A stretch of 64,000 nucleotides of DNA from Pieris napi. Lineage: Eukaryota; Arthropoda; Insecta; Lepidoptera; Pieridae. Location of the stretch: positions 5,342,001 to 5,406,000 of the forward strand of contig NC_062236.1 of NCBI RefSeq assembly GCF_905475465.1, in the 5' to 3' direction. A model generated the notes under the pieces. The model worked only from the letters and a program-made list of their open reading frames with translations. It was not told where the DNA came from and made no database searches. Shown here piece after piece: positions 44,364 through 57,948 of this stretch (positions are counted from its first letter, which is position 1; every line of letters begins with the position of its first letter). Made by a program: the position numbers and the translations under genes.

Positions 44364-44555
44364 TTAGGATTTTTAAACCATAGGTATTTTGATACGCGAA
44401 ATAGAACTAATTTGAGTGTACGACCAACCAGGCTCCAAAAGATAAACCAATCCTTATATGGAAATTGTATTCGTTTTTACAACAAACTCCCAAGCGAAAT
44501 TAGAGAATTATCACTAAATAAATTCAAAGCCCTCATTAAAAAATTAATTAAATAA
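44364..44555 (+). mobile_element. 5'-truncated LINE: C-terminal end of reverse-transcriptase ORF
   Basis: 64 uninterrupted codons: LGFLNHRYFDTRNRTNLSVR, PTRLQKINQSLYGNCIRFYN, KLPSEIRELSLNKFKALIKK, LIK-TAA. The YDTRN+.NL...R....+.S....I+.YNKLP.EI..L....FK motif is typical of CR1/Jockey-like LINE proteins in Lepidoptera. The 5' end is lost, and 3' sequence of unknown length follows. Confidence 0.75.
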
Positions 44556-46128
44556 TAGCAGTATTTTAAAGGATATACGAGATTTTTAAATTTAATTAAA
44601 CATCACAACAACCGTTAAACAATATCCAGCTAATTAAGTTTTTGATGTTAGGAATAAACAAAACGTGTTCCTAACTTCACTAAGAGTTATTTTTTTCGTG
44701 TTGCGATCATTCCATCAAAATAAATAACTTATTTTACCAAAAGCAAGTTTCAATAAAGCCTCATAGACACAAAGAAGCGTCGAAAGTTCGGAATAACTTC
44801 CGGCAAGATTTCCGAGGGTTAATCATCTTTATCAAAAGGTAAAATCACAAAAAGCTCGTAATTTCCGTGATATTTGTCTGTGGTTGAAATCTAAAAGCGA
44901 GCTTAACAAACTTGTCGCTTAACATTAATTTACTTTATGACATAAATCTCTAAAATAAAGTAGCGTTATTTTATGAAATATACTTAACGGCGCTCCCCGG
45001 TAAGCGATATTTAAAACAAAAATAATAATTCTTCGAACTCAACAAATATAAAACTTATTTTATATTGATACATAATCTTTATGCATCGTGAGTGGCTGAC
45101 GTCATCCAATTTTAACTCAACACAGCACTCACCTTCAATTCAGGCTTGAATATGGATAAGCCGTACTATGTATTTGCTACGGAAGCATTATCTTCGTACT
45201 AGTTTTACATTAAGATTTTATTGGATTCTATCCATGACTGTGGCTTCTAACTAAATGCGTACAAATATTTACAAAAAGTAAGAAATATTTTTATAAAAAG
45301 AGAACTAAGTTAGATTAGTGAAAATAATCAAAGGTCGTCTTATAGATTGCTTTATATAAAAAAGGATGGTTACCTATTTAACTTAATTAATAATATACAT
45401 CGTTATAACAAAATGTTTCATAAATGTTCAATTGATTTTGTTTTAAAATCTGCTAAATATTCGGGAAAAATATAAATTAATCTCCTATGAATATCCGTTA
45501 CATCGTTATTTTTACGCCAATTACACCAGATGTGCGGTTGTTTGGATTGCATGGAAATTTTAATTTCGATGTTATTCACGCAAGCAAAAAATTAATCCAT
45601 TCAAACGTAGACGAAATTGTAAAAATGTTCCCCCATCGACTTGTTTTAATTGAGTTTATGTACCTAATCATACAATGGGATATACGGTAACGGATAATAC
45701 ATTGTTTTTTGTCACGTAGAAGCTTCGGGATATTGATATTTTTATTTACTACACCCCATCGTTGATATATATAGTAAACCCCGCGCGAAATTAACAATAC
45801 TAGTGAAATTATTGTATAATTACTTCAAAGAATACATGAGAGATTTATAATCAAGGTATTAATGTCCTCAACGTACAAACAGGAAGCATTAAGCTTACAA
45901 ACTTGCAAAGCTTATCATTAGGTATTAACATTGTCTTTAGTTTCAAACATTCTCTCGAGAAATTTACAGGATTCTCCTGGGACCTGTAGGTATATTTTGA
46001 TAGAAATAATTTAACAATATTAAATTTTCATATGTAATACTGTCGTCGTCATGACAACTATATTAATTGTTTGCAACGAACCTATCGGGAAATACCCGAT
46101 AATTTTGAAGCTCGAGTGGTATTCGGGG
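44556..46128. other. non-coding stretch, nothing recognised
   Basis: No exon or named repeat; short AT-rich open frames only. A TGACGTCA word lies at 45097-45104. Confidence 0.5.
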
Positions 46129-46359
46129 GATTATTTTTCCGACCCAAATGTCGGCCAATAGAATTGCACCATGAGACGAAATGTACAGTTAACAAATAAG
46201 AATTTCATAATGAATAAAACAACTACTTAATACTTTTCTTGAAGCAACGACCAGAGAAAATTTTCACAAAAAATTTTCAGTATAATACCATGTAGGTTGT
46301 ACCACGTGACGTCGAATGGTGCAATTCTATTGGCCGATATTTGGGTCGGAAAAATAATC
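46129..46359. mobile_element. MITE with 44-bp terminal inverted repeats
   Basis: 46129-46172 (GATTATTTTTCCGACCCAAA and onward to GCACCAT) and 46316-46359 are reverse complements with one mismatch. The 143-base interior is non-coding. The target duplication is not obvious. TIR-type DNA transposon derivative, family unknown. Confidence 0.8.
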
Positions 46360-47640
46360 ATTGATATTTTGTGAATACATCTTATGTAATTACAGTCAAA
46401 TAAGACCTCAATTAAATATAAATATATTAGTTAATTATTTTATAAATACCAAATGACATTACTGTTTTGTAATAAATTATAAAGAATCTCAGTTATCAAT
46501 AATTGTAATTAAATAATCATTTAATTACCTGTTTGTTATTGAATTTATTACAAACAAACGCGGCCATAAACGTTGTAACATATTATTAGAACATTTCACT
46601 AAAAAATGCGTTTTGTATAAATTGATATACTGTATATAAGGTCTGCATTTTAAAGTCAACATTGTCAAGAGATATAAGTACTTATAGTGTTGTTTAGTGC
46701 TGCTATGTGCATTAAGTTTGGCCATTGCAAACTTCTCACTTCATGTTTTACGTTCGCTTCTAACGAGTACACACAAAGTTCATTTGGACTAATCTAGATT
46801 TACAATAGCTAACACCTATTTTAGTATAACGGATAACTAACAGTTTTAAGTTTTAATTAATGTAGTACCTAACTGGGTCTCGTTTTACTTGTGGTAAAGT
46901 TTCATCCTAAATATTAAATTAGTATTAGCCAATAATAAACCAAGATGGTATTTAGTTTATAAATGTATTTAGTTATTTACTTAAGTTATATTATGATTAT
47001 ATTTATTGATTCTCACCTTTTCCTCAGCCAATGAGATTATCTGCAACAAAAAACTCAGTTTAGATAAGATTACAAGTTTATAATAAAAGCAGGTACATTT
47101 TATACGTTTCAATATCATATAAAAATATTCTGTTATCCGAAAACCTCAGTGCCTCAGCACCCACCAATTATTCTAAAATTCGTTAATTTCCTTCCTAAAA
47201 ATGCCAATGCATTACTCATTTATTAGTACATATCAGAATCAGCTCAACAGATAGTGTCTTACTTATATTGACGCTACAACACAATATAAAAAATTTATAA
47301 TTTTAGTTTATTGAAATAGAATACCTTAGTTTTACTACAGAAAATAACCGTAAAATCTTTTAGTCGGTATCTAGGTACAATCAAAAGTTTGGCAAATCGC
47401 CCGAAAACGTAAACGAATAGGTAAGTCTTAGCTGTTCAAAACCTGGAATCTGAAGTAAAATAGATGTTTTGGGTGCATCTAGGACTGATTGCGAGATTTA
47501 TTTACTAGTCTCCGCTGTAAATTCATTCTATAAATAGTCTGAATGTGGTTACGGGTCTACTAGTAAATTCTAGTTACAATTAATTAAACGTTTAATATAA
47601 ATATTAATTATTTTATTGAGAAGTATCTATAATTATCCGT

Positions 47641-47690
47641 ACCTCTTTACCAGTCAAGTTACCTGTCAGTAAGGCGACTGGTAAAGAGGT
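47641..47690. repeat. two-tier hairpin with perfect 15-bp outer stem
   Basis: ACCTCTTTACCAGTC (47641-47655) pairs perfectly with GACTGGTAAAGAGGT (47676-47690); inside, TTAC and GTAA form a second small stem around CTGTCA. A run of six T follows a few bases after the right arm, so on the plus strand it resembles a short Pol III-type or structured RNA end, but no promoter boxes are seen. Confidence 0.75.
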
Positions 47691-47853
47691 GGCATTTTTT
47701 AATTGAGCAGCGTGCAATCCAGTGTTAGTAATAGCTATATCTAATCTTTCTCTCAAAAGGTCTCCTTTTTAGTCGAATAGTAAATTCTCTTTGGTAACGT
47801 TTGGATGACTATTTAGTCTCAGATTGATGTTATGGAGTTTTATTAGACTACAG

Positions 47854-47910
47854 TGGAAAAATCTGGAGGAGGCCTATTTCGGAAGACAAGCAAACACCGA
47901 GGAAGATTGA
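47854..47910 (+). mobile_element. RTE-type LINE remnant (last 18 codons)
   Basis: WKNLEEAYFGRQANTEED-TGA is the extreme C-terminus of an RTE reverse transcriptase and matches WKNLEEA in the copy at 57215. Sequence 5' of the Trp codon has no recognisable LINE coding, so the copy is heavily truncated. Confidence 0.65.
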
Positions 47911-48471
47911 GTAGATTTATTATAATATTAATATCAAAAAATGTATATTCATAAGATTACTTATTAGGTGTACGAACTTCATTCAATCATTCATATGGAG
48001 TTTTATTATCTCTTCCGTAACAGTTGAACCAGATCATTGTCAGTTAATTATTTTTATAATAAAATAGTATTTACTTTGTTTACCATTACATCACCTACAC
48101 CACTAATATAAGATAAATATCCCGTATGGATAGGGTAGAAAATTGTAATACGATGTTTTAGGTTGTAACATTTATTTCACAGAAAACTTCTAATTCCGAT
48201 ACTTGAAGTGAGGTGTGTAATCTGTGGTTCTTCTTTCTGTCGATCCACCGTCCTAAGTAAACCACTCTTTGACAAGTGTTTACAAACAGACCAATAGGCT
48301 GACAGAGATTTCTTCGGTAAATTGCGTTTGCTCGGCAAGTCCGCAAATAAGCCTATTTATGTTGTTATTTACTTGTACAATTACGAATTATATATAAAGT
48401 ATATTTTTTTATAAACCAAACAAGAAAAGTGTATATAAAATATTATAAGGTTTGTTAACTGTTCTATAACA

Positions 48472-48763
48472 ATATAAGCAGTGTTGGCCTAGTCTTCAGC
48501 TTGCGACTCTCATCCCCGAGGTCGTAAGTTCGATCCCCGGCTGTGCACTAATGGATTTTCTTTATATGTGCGCATTTAACATTCGCTCTAACGGTGAAGG
48601 AAAACATCGTGAGGGAACCGGTTTGCTTTAGATCCAAAAAGTCGACGGCGTGTGTCAGGCACAGGAGGCCTGCTTGCGTATTAGATTGGCAAATGATCAT
48701 GACACAGATACATAAATCTGAAGTTCAGACCTGAAAAGGTTGTAGCGCCACTGATTTTATTAA
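48472..48763 (+). mobile_element. tRNA-derived SINE (family 2), full-length copy with TSD
   Basis: The head AGCAGTGTTGGCCTAGTCTT... has A box GGCCTAGT and B box AGTTCGATCCCCGG; the body contains GTGAAGGAAAACATCGTGAG, AAAAAGTCGACGGCGTGTGT and TTGTAGCGCCACTGATTT. The 10-bp repeat TTCTATAACA flanks it (48462-48471 and 48764-48773). Confidence 0.9.
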
Positions 48764-49895
48764 TTCTATAACAGGACATATGTGTGGTCAGAACATAGAA
48801 TAAAAAAGGGATATTCTAATTTCGAAGTGACGGGAAATAAGGATAAAACTTTTAACAGTTATATTGAGTCTTTTAGCAATAGTAATAAATTTTTCACTGT
48901 ACAATTTTTAAATCTACTTCTTGTTGAGTCAGCTAGTACCGAACCTCGAATAATTTTGATGTAGTTTCTTATCACTGTGGGATAAAAAAATCGTTGAAGC
49001 TGGGATCGCAATCGCTATGAGACTAACCGACGAAGTGGTCTCCCGCAGACCACAACCACTATACAGCGCAATCTAATGTAAATAATGTGATAAATTCATT
49101 GCGAGTATACTAAAAAATTGAAAAATAAACCCGTTTGATGATATTATAATTAAATGTTCAATTATTTTGTATCACTATCAACTACCGTTAACTTTAAACC
49201 TTTGATGGCTCTAAACAAATAATAGAAGCAAGGGATTGATGAATTTCCAGACCAAGCTAGTCCTAAGTAAACTTTCCGTGTAACCTCTAGCATTGGATAG
49301 GACGGATAGTTGGAAAATTAATCTTTTCACGTTTAAAAACCTTTAAAACAGTTTTACTAGTTTCTTATAGAGAATGCTAATGCATTGAAGCGAAGTTTTA
49401 TATTGTCTCTGGAATGAAGGTAATTGAATATTTTCCTTTTTATGATTAAGTATTTATTTCTGAAAAAAGCAGGATATCTATACTTGATGCGTTTGTTTTA
49501 AATAATAATTTTGTGTATGCAATGTAAAGAGTACTCATTTGTGTTGAAATTGTGAATTCAATTCTAGCTGAATAAATTCTTAATATTAAGAATAACTTTA
49601 CGAGCGCAAATTGTGGTAATGTAAAATAAATACCATCAGAACAACTGAAACTCTATATTTTGTCTCGCAAGTAAATTCCTAGAAAATAATTGAATTTTAA
49701 AAAAGTTTGCTAACAAAAGCAATGTAAGTGAAAATGACGCGTACGAAATACGAAACAAGTTTAATAAAGCAAATCGTATTAACTGCGAACTAGTTAAGCC
49801 TTTTGTCACCACGTTTGACGTGAGAATAAAGTTTATCACGTATACAAACGTATTATCGGATTATATTTTCACAATTTAACGTAACTTTATTAGGT

Positions 49896-50187
49896 AGAAG
49901 AGCAGTGTTGGCCTAGTGGCTTCAGCGTGCGACACTCATCCTTGAGGTCGTAGGTTCGATCCCCGGCTGTGTACCAATGGACTTTCTTTCTATGTATTTA
50001 ATATTCGCTCGAACGGTGAAGGAAAACATCGTGAGGAAACCGGCCTTAGACCCAAAAAGTCGACGGCGTGCGTCAGGCACAGGAGGCTGATCACCTGCTA
50101 ACCTATTAATAAATGATCATGAAACAGATACAGAAATCTGAGGCCCAGACCTAAAAAGGTTGTAGCGCCACTCATTTATTTTATTGA
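49896..50187 (+). mobile_element. tRNA-derived SINE (family 2), full-length copy with TSD
   Basis: Same family and orientation as 48472-48763 and colinear over the whole length, with GGCCTAGTGGCTTCAGCGTG in the head. The 10-bp repeat TTTATTAGGT flanks it (49886-49895 and 50188-50197). A perfect duplication indicates a recent insertion. Confidence 0.92.
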
Positions 50188-51918
50188 TTTATTAGGTGGA
50201 AATATGTTTATATACCAAAACTTTAAATTTAGGGTAATTACAATAATCATAATTTGATTTATTCTAAGCCATCCAGTAAATAAGTAAAACTAATGTATCA
50301 GTCCCGTGGTCAAAATTCACCTTCAAATATTTGAGTGTACACTATTTTCTCGGTCGCCATAAGAGACAGTTTTATTAGCGCACGTAGACAAATATGTTCA
50401 TCGTTGCATTTTGAATGTGTGACCTCTGGATCGAAAGTCACGTTTAACTAGTAAAAACTATAAATTGAATGGTTTCGTAGGAGTATGACAAAAATATGAA
50501 TAGCGCATTAACTAGTTCCTTACTTTATAAATCAAGTGTACCTCCTTATAATTTTTTATGAGCGTTATTTATTTTTGAAGAGTTGCAGTTTTGAGTTAAA
50601 ATGACGCAATATAAACGCAGTACACCGGAGCGTAAATTACGGAAGCGTGGACGAGTTAAGTACCTCACTGCTGTAAAATATGTAAAAATAGTGCTCCGTC
50701 TACCTGTATTTAAACAGCTGCGGTAAAAAAATCACTATGTTTTGTACTGAAATATACATAGTGTTGAAGTCGATAAATCAGAAGTGTTGACTCTATGATA
50801 CCAGTATGCCAAAGTGTATAACTATCAACTTTTGTTCGTAAAAAGCAGCAAACACCAAATACAATCCATATACTAGACTAGGTGTAGATGATGGTGTCAC
50901 TTTAAATAGTTATATCGATCTCAATAACGAGTTTTTGTTCCCAAGGTTGCAATATCAGTGCTATGGATATTGACCGAACTACATCATCAAACTTGTATAC
51001 AAAAACGGGATGAGAATCGCTCTCGCTATTGGAAGTTCCAGAAGAAGGGGCTCTGATCTAACGTTAGCGTCAATGTCTGTAGAATTAACCTAAAATTTAT
51101 TTTTTTATAAAAAAATACAACGAACGAGTGATATGTTTTTTTATCTATACAGTATCAAATAAGATTTGTCATAAAACAAAACACTATCTATTCCTTAGGA
51201 GAAGTCATGAGTCCCATGATAACGACTTGGATACGACAATGTAAAACGACATGATAAGGGCTATAATTTTCATATGGTTCATTAGTGCCGAACATAACAA
51301 CAAGCCGTTCGTTTGTAGAATACATTTTTGTTCTAATAAATTTCGTGTTATTAAAATAAGTATTACATATCTACGTAGTTGCGGCTCAAAGTCTCTTTCT
51401 TATTTATCACATATTGAGTAACTAATTTTATGAGTTCCATATCCGATGGTTATTTTGATGGACCCGATTGGGGTGTCTTTTGGTGTAGAATTTTCCTTGT
51501 GTATCTAATAAAGCTAGATGAATAGCTTGTTCAAGTGAAACATAAACAGAAAAATCAAAATAAATGGCATATGAACGTTAGGGAGAAAATACCCTTTTGA
51601 AATAAAATAAACCTTTCAATAAAACCGTTCGACTGATTTCGACGACAATGAAATTTTCTGGAAATGTTGAGCCGTGAACTTTACTTTTCATGAATGTAAT
51701 ATTGCTGAAACGGCTTTTTATTTAATGTAGCTTTACTAGAAATTAAAACGGGTCGTGGTTTTATTTTGGAATCACGGTTCAATCTGAGGCAGGATATAAA
51801 TTTAAATTGGCGAGTTAAATTTAACTTTTAAGCTTTATATAACATGGTATACAGAAATAATCTTTTGCAATATCGAAAACTTTAATTAGCTTAATATTTA
51901 GAAATGTGGTAATGTTAA

Positions 51919-52224
51919 CGTAAAATTGTAAACACCGTTAGATTGTAATCTATCTCGCGAGATTATAAACTGTCGAAAGATTGTGAACCTCAGCTTACTG
52001 CTTACAATTTAACGTATTATTATTCGGTAGATTGTACTACACTAACTTAGTTATCATTCAAACTTCTTTGGTCAATTACAGATTAATTTTACTTTCCAAC
52101 AATTTCATATAACTACCGAATAATAATACGTTAAATTGTAAGCAGTTCGTTGAGGTTCACAATCTTTCGACAGTTTATAATCTCGCGAGATAGATTACAA
52201 TCTAACGGTGTTTACAATTTTACG
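51919..52224. mobile_element. MITE / foldback element with 112-bp terminal inverted repeats
   Basis: 51919-52030 and 52113-52224 are reverse complements except for about four adjacent positions (CAGCTTACT against CAACGAACT). The ends read CGTAAAATTGTAAACACCGT. The 82-base centre is AT-rich and non-coding. The internal ATCTCGCGAGAT is a short perfect palindrome. No target duplication is evident, and the family is unknown. Confidence 0.88.
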
Positions 52225-55200
52225 GTGACAGTAATAAATCGTATCTAATTTGGTTTTTAGCTTTTAAGCCAACTTTACTGATGTCGTAAGTTATAACGTC
52301 GTTATAAAAATCTCACTAGAAAACAAACTATAAAACCAAAGTTACTTCTGTACTTTAGAGTGGAGCATTGATAAAGTTTTACGGGAATTTTACTTCGAAA
52401 CTCGCCGTAATAAATCGTGGCACATTCGCTCCGAGTGCAATTAAAGCTGCAGACATGAACTAGAATGGGTTTTCTTAAACAATAAACAGGGAAGAAAAAT
52501 TCTAATTTCAATTGCAGAAATCACTCAGCGGGCGAGCTGTAATGCGCGAAGTAAAACCCTCAACCTTACCTGTGATGTATTAGACAGCATTAAACTATGT
52601 AATAGAGGTCGGTATTCTAGATAGTTTTATTTTTCAACGTGGTTTTGCTGCGAAAACTCGTAATTAACGTGGCTTTCACGAGGAACCGACCCCCGAGCTA
52701 CCTCTTATGGGATTGTTAGGTTGACGTGCACAAAACTCCGGCCCTATTGTTATCAGAATAAAAAACTGGACGCCACGACTTCGTATGTATTCTGAAACAG
52801 GATTTTTAATTATTCGTAGACATTTGATAGTAATTTTCTAAGGTTTTTATTTACCTTACGTACCTTTACCTATTGGATTATTAACAAGATAAGAGGGAAC
52901 ACAGTTTAAATTTTATTTAACAAAATTTACAACACTTTTGACTGCCTAGTAAATAAAAGTACCGCTATAAAAGTATATGAAAATGAATTCAGTAATTTCC
53001 CTTAATGAATACAATTTATAAAAATCTAAATAAAAGTATTACGACAAAATTCAATGAAAAAAAGCTCAGCGAGATCTATTGCAACATAAAACTTTTCATA
53101 AAACCATAACGCAAAACATTCTTCAAGCAGCGAGGAGCAGGCTTTAATGAGGGCACGTACCTTTGCTTTATTCAGGGATTATATCATACCTTCATAGCCT
53201 TTAGGCTATTTATGTATGTATTTTATTAAAAAGTATTATGCTTACCTTATATTGCAAATTTAATTTACGCATAATAACCACTTAATGTAAAAATAATATT
53301 TTTAATTTATACCACCTCTATATAGAATGTATAGACGAAGCTTTTTGGGTCATTTAAAGATCCTCAAGCCTTACTTCTCATCAATTGTAAATAAGTATGA
53401 TCGTAGTTGAATACGAATTATAACGTCACACATATTGTGAATGCAACAAATAGTTTCGTTAATAACTGAGAGAAACGTACTTGACAAAGAGAGTAATAAA
53501 GGAATATCCTTCCAGTTTCCATTGCATCTCATTCCTCATTTAACTGTTCACCAGGTGTACATTAAGCCCGTTGGATAGAGCGTTGTGGCTGTACCTAAAT
53601 TGAATTTAAAAAATATTACAGTCCCGTGAACTGTTGGCTGCATTCCAAAAGACAATACGTATGAAGCAACCGTCTTGCATATTCATTTTAAGAAATGAAT
53701 ACTTACAAAGAAAAAGAAGTCGTATTTCATCTTATTATACAGATGTGCTGGTACAACCGTAGATAGTCTTTTGTTTTGTGTTGATTACTGTAGTCTATCG
53801 AAATTCTCTCAATCGGTAATCAAAGTCAAAAGTGTCTTAGTAACCTTAGCAGGAGTTTTCCAATATAGGCCAACAACTTGTCAAATAAATAGGAATCCTT
53901 GAGAGCTGTACGCGTGGCTAAACAATGTTAAATAAACTGAATTGTTGATGTTTTAGAAGTAAGCAAAACGCCCTTATTGCTAGAAACTTTTTACATTAGT
54001 CTGAGTCGAATCTGTTTATTTTGTACCGAACTTAATTTTCAACTACGTCGCGTAAGATTGAGGTTTTAAACTCTTTGCTGCTCGAATAATTTTAATAACA
54101 AAGCCGTATTGAAATTAGCCGAGGAACTTTTGTTCAAAGTGATTCTGATATAATTGCAGGTGTTTTATTGCTTTGATCAACAGGGGCTTTATTTCTAAAC
54201 TATTTAATTACTAAAAGCAAAATTAAGTGTTCTTAATAAGTACTTTAAAATGTATTTAAAATATTGTTAGCAAATTCACAAACCAAAAAAGCAATCGTTG
54301 GTTGCAAACTCGATTAAGCTTGGAAATTGGTCACTGAAAAATAGGAAGTAGGTATCCAATGTCACAACGTAATGGGGTGGCAATATTTTCACATTCAATT
54401 TGGCGAAAAACCCGGCAGAGCACTTTGTTTAATGCCGCTAGAGATGTCGCCTGCGTCCCAACACCTGAATATAATTACTCAAACCATTAATGATTCTGTT
54501 TTATCATAGCTCCTTAAATTATGTTTTAGCACGTTTCAAATACACTATCTAGTTTGACTGAGATTTCCTACAAACGTTTTCTTAAATTATAGCAAAATAC
54601 TAGGAACAATTTTTATGCAGCTATTTGAATTGATAATCTTAGTACCTATTTATCACAAAATTATTATAGAAAATATTGTATGGTAACTATTGTTTTTGTA
54701 AATAAAGTCTTGAGCCAAATTTTATTAAGTTGTTACATTATAATATTCGATTATTAGGGATTTTCAATTTCCAGAGGAAAGATTAATAAGATTTCTTGGA
54801 CGGTTAGGGTGATAATGAGTTTGCAGGATAACAGTTTACCGAGATGAGCTTTTTGGGATTCCTCGCTTCATTTAGCTTCAGGTTATATTGATGGAATAAA
54901 TTTTACGATGGCTATGTATTCAATTTGTACTTGATGGACAAAGTATAAAAAAAGGCTAATCTGATTTTATTTTAAATATTTATCTTCGTTTCACATTTGA
55001 AACATAAAATTATATAAACGTATATGTTTGTTGTTACTTGCTTTGAATGTATCTAAATCGACAAAATTAATTGAGAGATGAAATTGATAAAGTGTCATTA
55101 ATTGGGCCGAGAATTCGTTGGGTAATTAAAATAAATTTATATTTATTCGAGCAGTATAACTTTTTTAACACGACATTCATCGAAGGAAGTCCCCTCCCCT

Positions 55201-57214
55201 ATTCTTCCACTTGTCTTTAAATTAAACATTTTATTTAAATATCAACCTCAATCAACTTAGTGTGAAAGTAATAATTTAATGAAACAAGATCAATACATGT
55301 TTATCTTAATACTCCAGCCAATAATATAGTCGTAACATTTTCAATATATAATGAAAGGTTCTGGTTTTAAAATTCTCTTTGCCTTGAAATGTAGCTGTTA
55401 GCTAGAAGTCAGTGCTGACAAGATAAAACCCGCTGACATGCCACTTATAAGGGGCTTAACCCTAAATCATCACTCATTTCTATGCTTTATCAGTATAATC
55501 TAACGAATTGGCGGCTTTCTCGTATAAAGTGGGGAAAATTTATAGCTTTATTTTCTGAAATGGCTATGAATATTTAATAATTTAATTAACTTCTCAATAC
55601 TGCTTTAATTGAATATGGCCGTGTATTCGTAGGGCAAATACAAAATGCGTCCTTTATTAATATTTAGATGTACAACCACACTTATCTACCTACACTGAAT
55701 AAGCAATTGTTATTTAGTATATGAGTCATTGCTGAAAACAAAAGAGACTTAATAATAAAAGTGTTTTCTTTAATAATATCGACGTTTATTCCATACCCGT
55801 TCCGTAAATTTAAAGTACAGGCTACGTTTAACAAAAACAATCTATTATTATGCTCTAATATCAAGTCCCTGGCGTATAATTGGGTCAAACAATAAAATCG
55901 CCCTAATAAGAAGCTTTAAGCAGTTTTAATCACGGCACATTTTCGGGAAATTAATAAGACCGTTAATTTTCTCCTGAACGGGATTCTTACATAGTATAGC
56001 GAAGCTCTCAGCGCCACTTTATTTTATAATAATTATGAAACTGTTTAATTAAACTTGAGCTATGTTTTTGTCTTACATATTAATCATATATTTCAGACGT
56101 AACGAAGTTACGAAAATATACAAAGACTATTTTATATATTATTTATGAGGCACAATACAAACCATATATGAATTAAGAATATTAACTTTTAACGGAAAGT
56201 AGTTTTTTTTTATTTCGTTGTAAGAATAACAAGGTTAGTTAAAAACGGGTCTGATATGGTGCTAAAGAAAAGTGTCCGCGTCGTAGCAGTGCTACGGTTG
56301 TAACGAAATTATGAAGTTTATAAGTTAATAATGACTTTTGAATAAAACTACTACTCATTGAAATAAAACTATTTATTTCACCGTTTACTTCACATTTACA
56401 ATGTTATTTTCAATCGTGGTCAGCAAAAGACGACGAATAGAAATTCATTTATATCCGTTAATGAATTCAAATCATGATATTATTAAATTAAACAGCCATT
56501 ATGGCCATGCTACGCACAAGTACAATTTATATATCAACAGCCTTATATATCAATATCCTTTTAATAAGTAGACCTCAAAATTTGGTTCAAAGAAGAATAA
56601 ACTGGCCTTATGTTTTTATTATACATGCTGTTGATTGCGTAAAGAAAAATAAATCTATTGTTGCATGGCCAGCGTCTGACCACACAAGCACAGCTTTGAC
56701 CGACGTATACTCAACACCCCTCCTTTCCTATGTTATTTAAAAACAAATTTATTATGTTATCCTTTCTTTAGCATCACACATCGTAAAAAACAAAGTGCTG
56801 TAACCAAAAGCTCATCTAGCTAAATTGCCATCCGCTCGCTCATTACCGATTGAGCCAACCACGGGATCCGATATCCCGGCACGTGACTTGGGGAAATTGA
56901 AATCTCTATCGGTTAATCGAAATATTCAAAGAACGCTTCAAAATTGCATTTTAATTACACTGTAATTGAAATGCAATCAAATAATTTGTTAGTTGTAGAT
57001 ATTAGTGCTGTAATATCTACATTTTCATTAAATACCTATGTTACCTATATTATAAGTTTTTCTTCGCGAACTTCGTCTATAGCTGCTAATCCACTGAACA
57101 CTATTATTATGAACTGCACGTTTGTTTATGTTAAAATACGGAAGATTATAATTATTCTCAAAAAGATTTTTAATGTAATTTATGATTAGATATATCAATC
57201 CTATTGATTTGAGC
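52225..57214. other. non-coding stretch, nothing recognised
   Basis: About 5 kb of AT-rich DNA without exon motifs, RNA genes or named repeats. Confidence 0.5.
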
Positions 57215-57405
57215 CCACCAAAAACTTGGGAAGATGAAATAAAAGGGATAGCGGGAAAAAACTGGAAAATTGTCGCAACAAATAGGGACAAATGGAAGAA
57301 TCTGGAGGAGGCCTGCACTCCGTCAGAGGTCGAGTACTAGTGTAAAACTTAAAAGACATGGACTTACTGTAGTTATAGTGTACTCGAATAAAGGCATTTT
57401 TTTAT
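57215..57405 (+). mobile_element. RTE-type LINE remnant, C-terminus and 3' end
   Basis: 41 codons are open: PPKTWEDEIKGIAGKNWKIV, ATNRDKWKNLEEACTPSEVE, Y-TAG. The TWEDEI...AG..W...A..RDKW+.LEEA pattern is the conserved end of RTE reverse transcriptases. A 65-base 3' UTR with CGAATAAAGGC and a T-rich end follows. The 5' part is lost. Confidence 0.8.
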
Positions 57406-57948
57406 ATCAATCCAATACAAAATTTTATTAATATTTCTCTGTTGGATTTTAAATCGCCTTGAATAGTATTGTATGTATTTATTTTGCTGAAGGTTTTATG
57501 AAATGTATAAAATAAACCTCCCGATATTACCCTATTTCATATGCCTCATATATCGTTATGTTTAGAATAAATATTATTATTACGGTACAAAATTTACAGA
57601 CCACCGATGGCACCCTCTTATTATGAACCAGCACGATTTGCTACTTGAACACGTTTACCGGCCACAATTTCTTAAGATCCTTTATTGCCTTTATTTTTTT
57701 CTATATTTATGGCTGGAAATTCCACGGAAAAATAAAAAGGTTTAACATTTTTAGCAACATGTACATGTAATAATTTTTTTTTAATTGGCGTTCGAAATTT
57801 GAATATTTTAAAGTAATTTAATCAGTGAAAAAGATTCAAACTTAACCTTACATTTTACATAATAAGTCAGCGATGGTAATTTTAATTTATAATTACTTTC
57901 TTATGTACACTAATTTGGAAATCTAAAATCATAACATAATCATCATTA

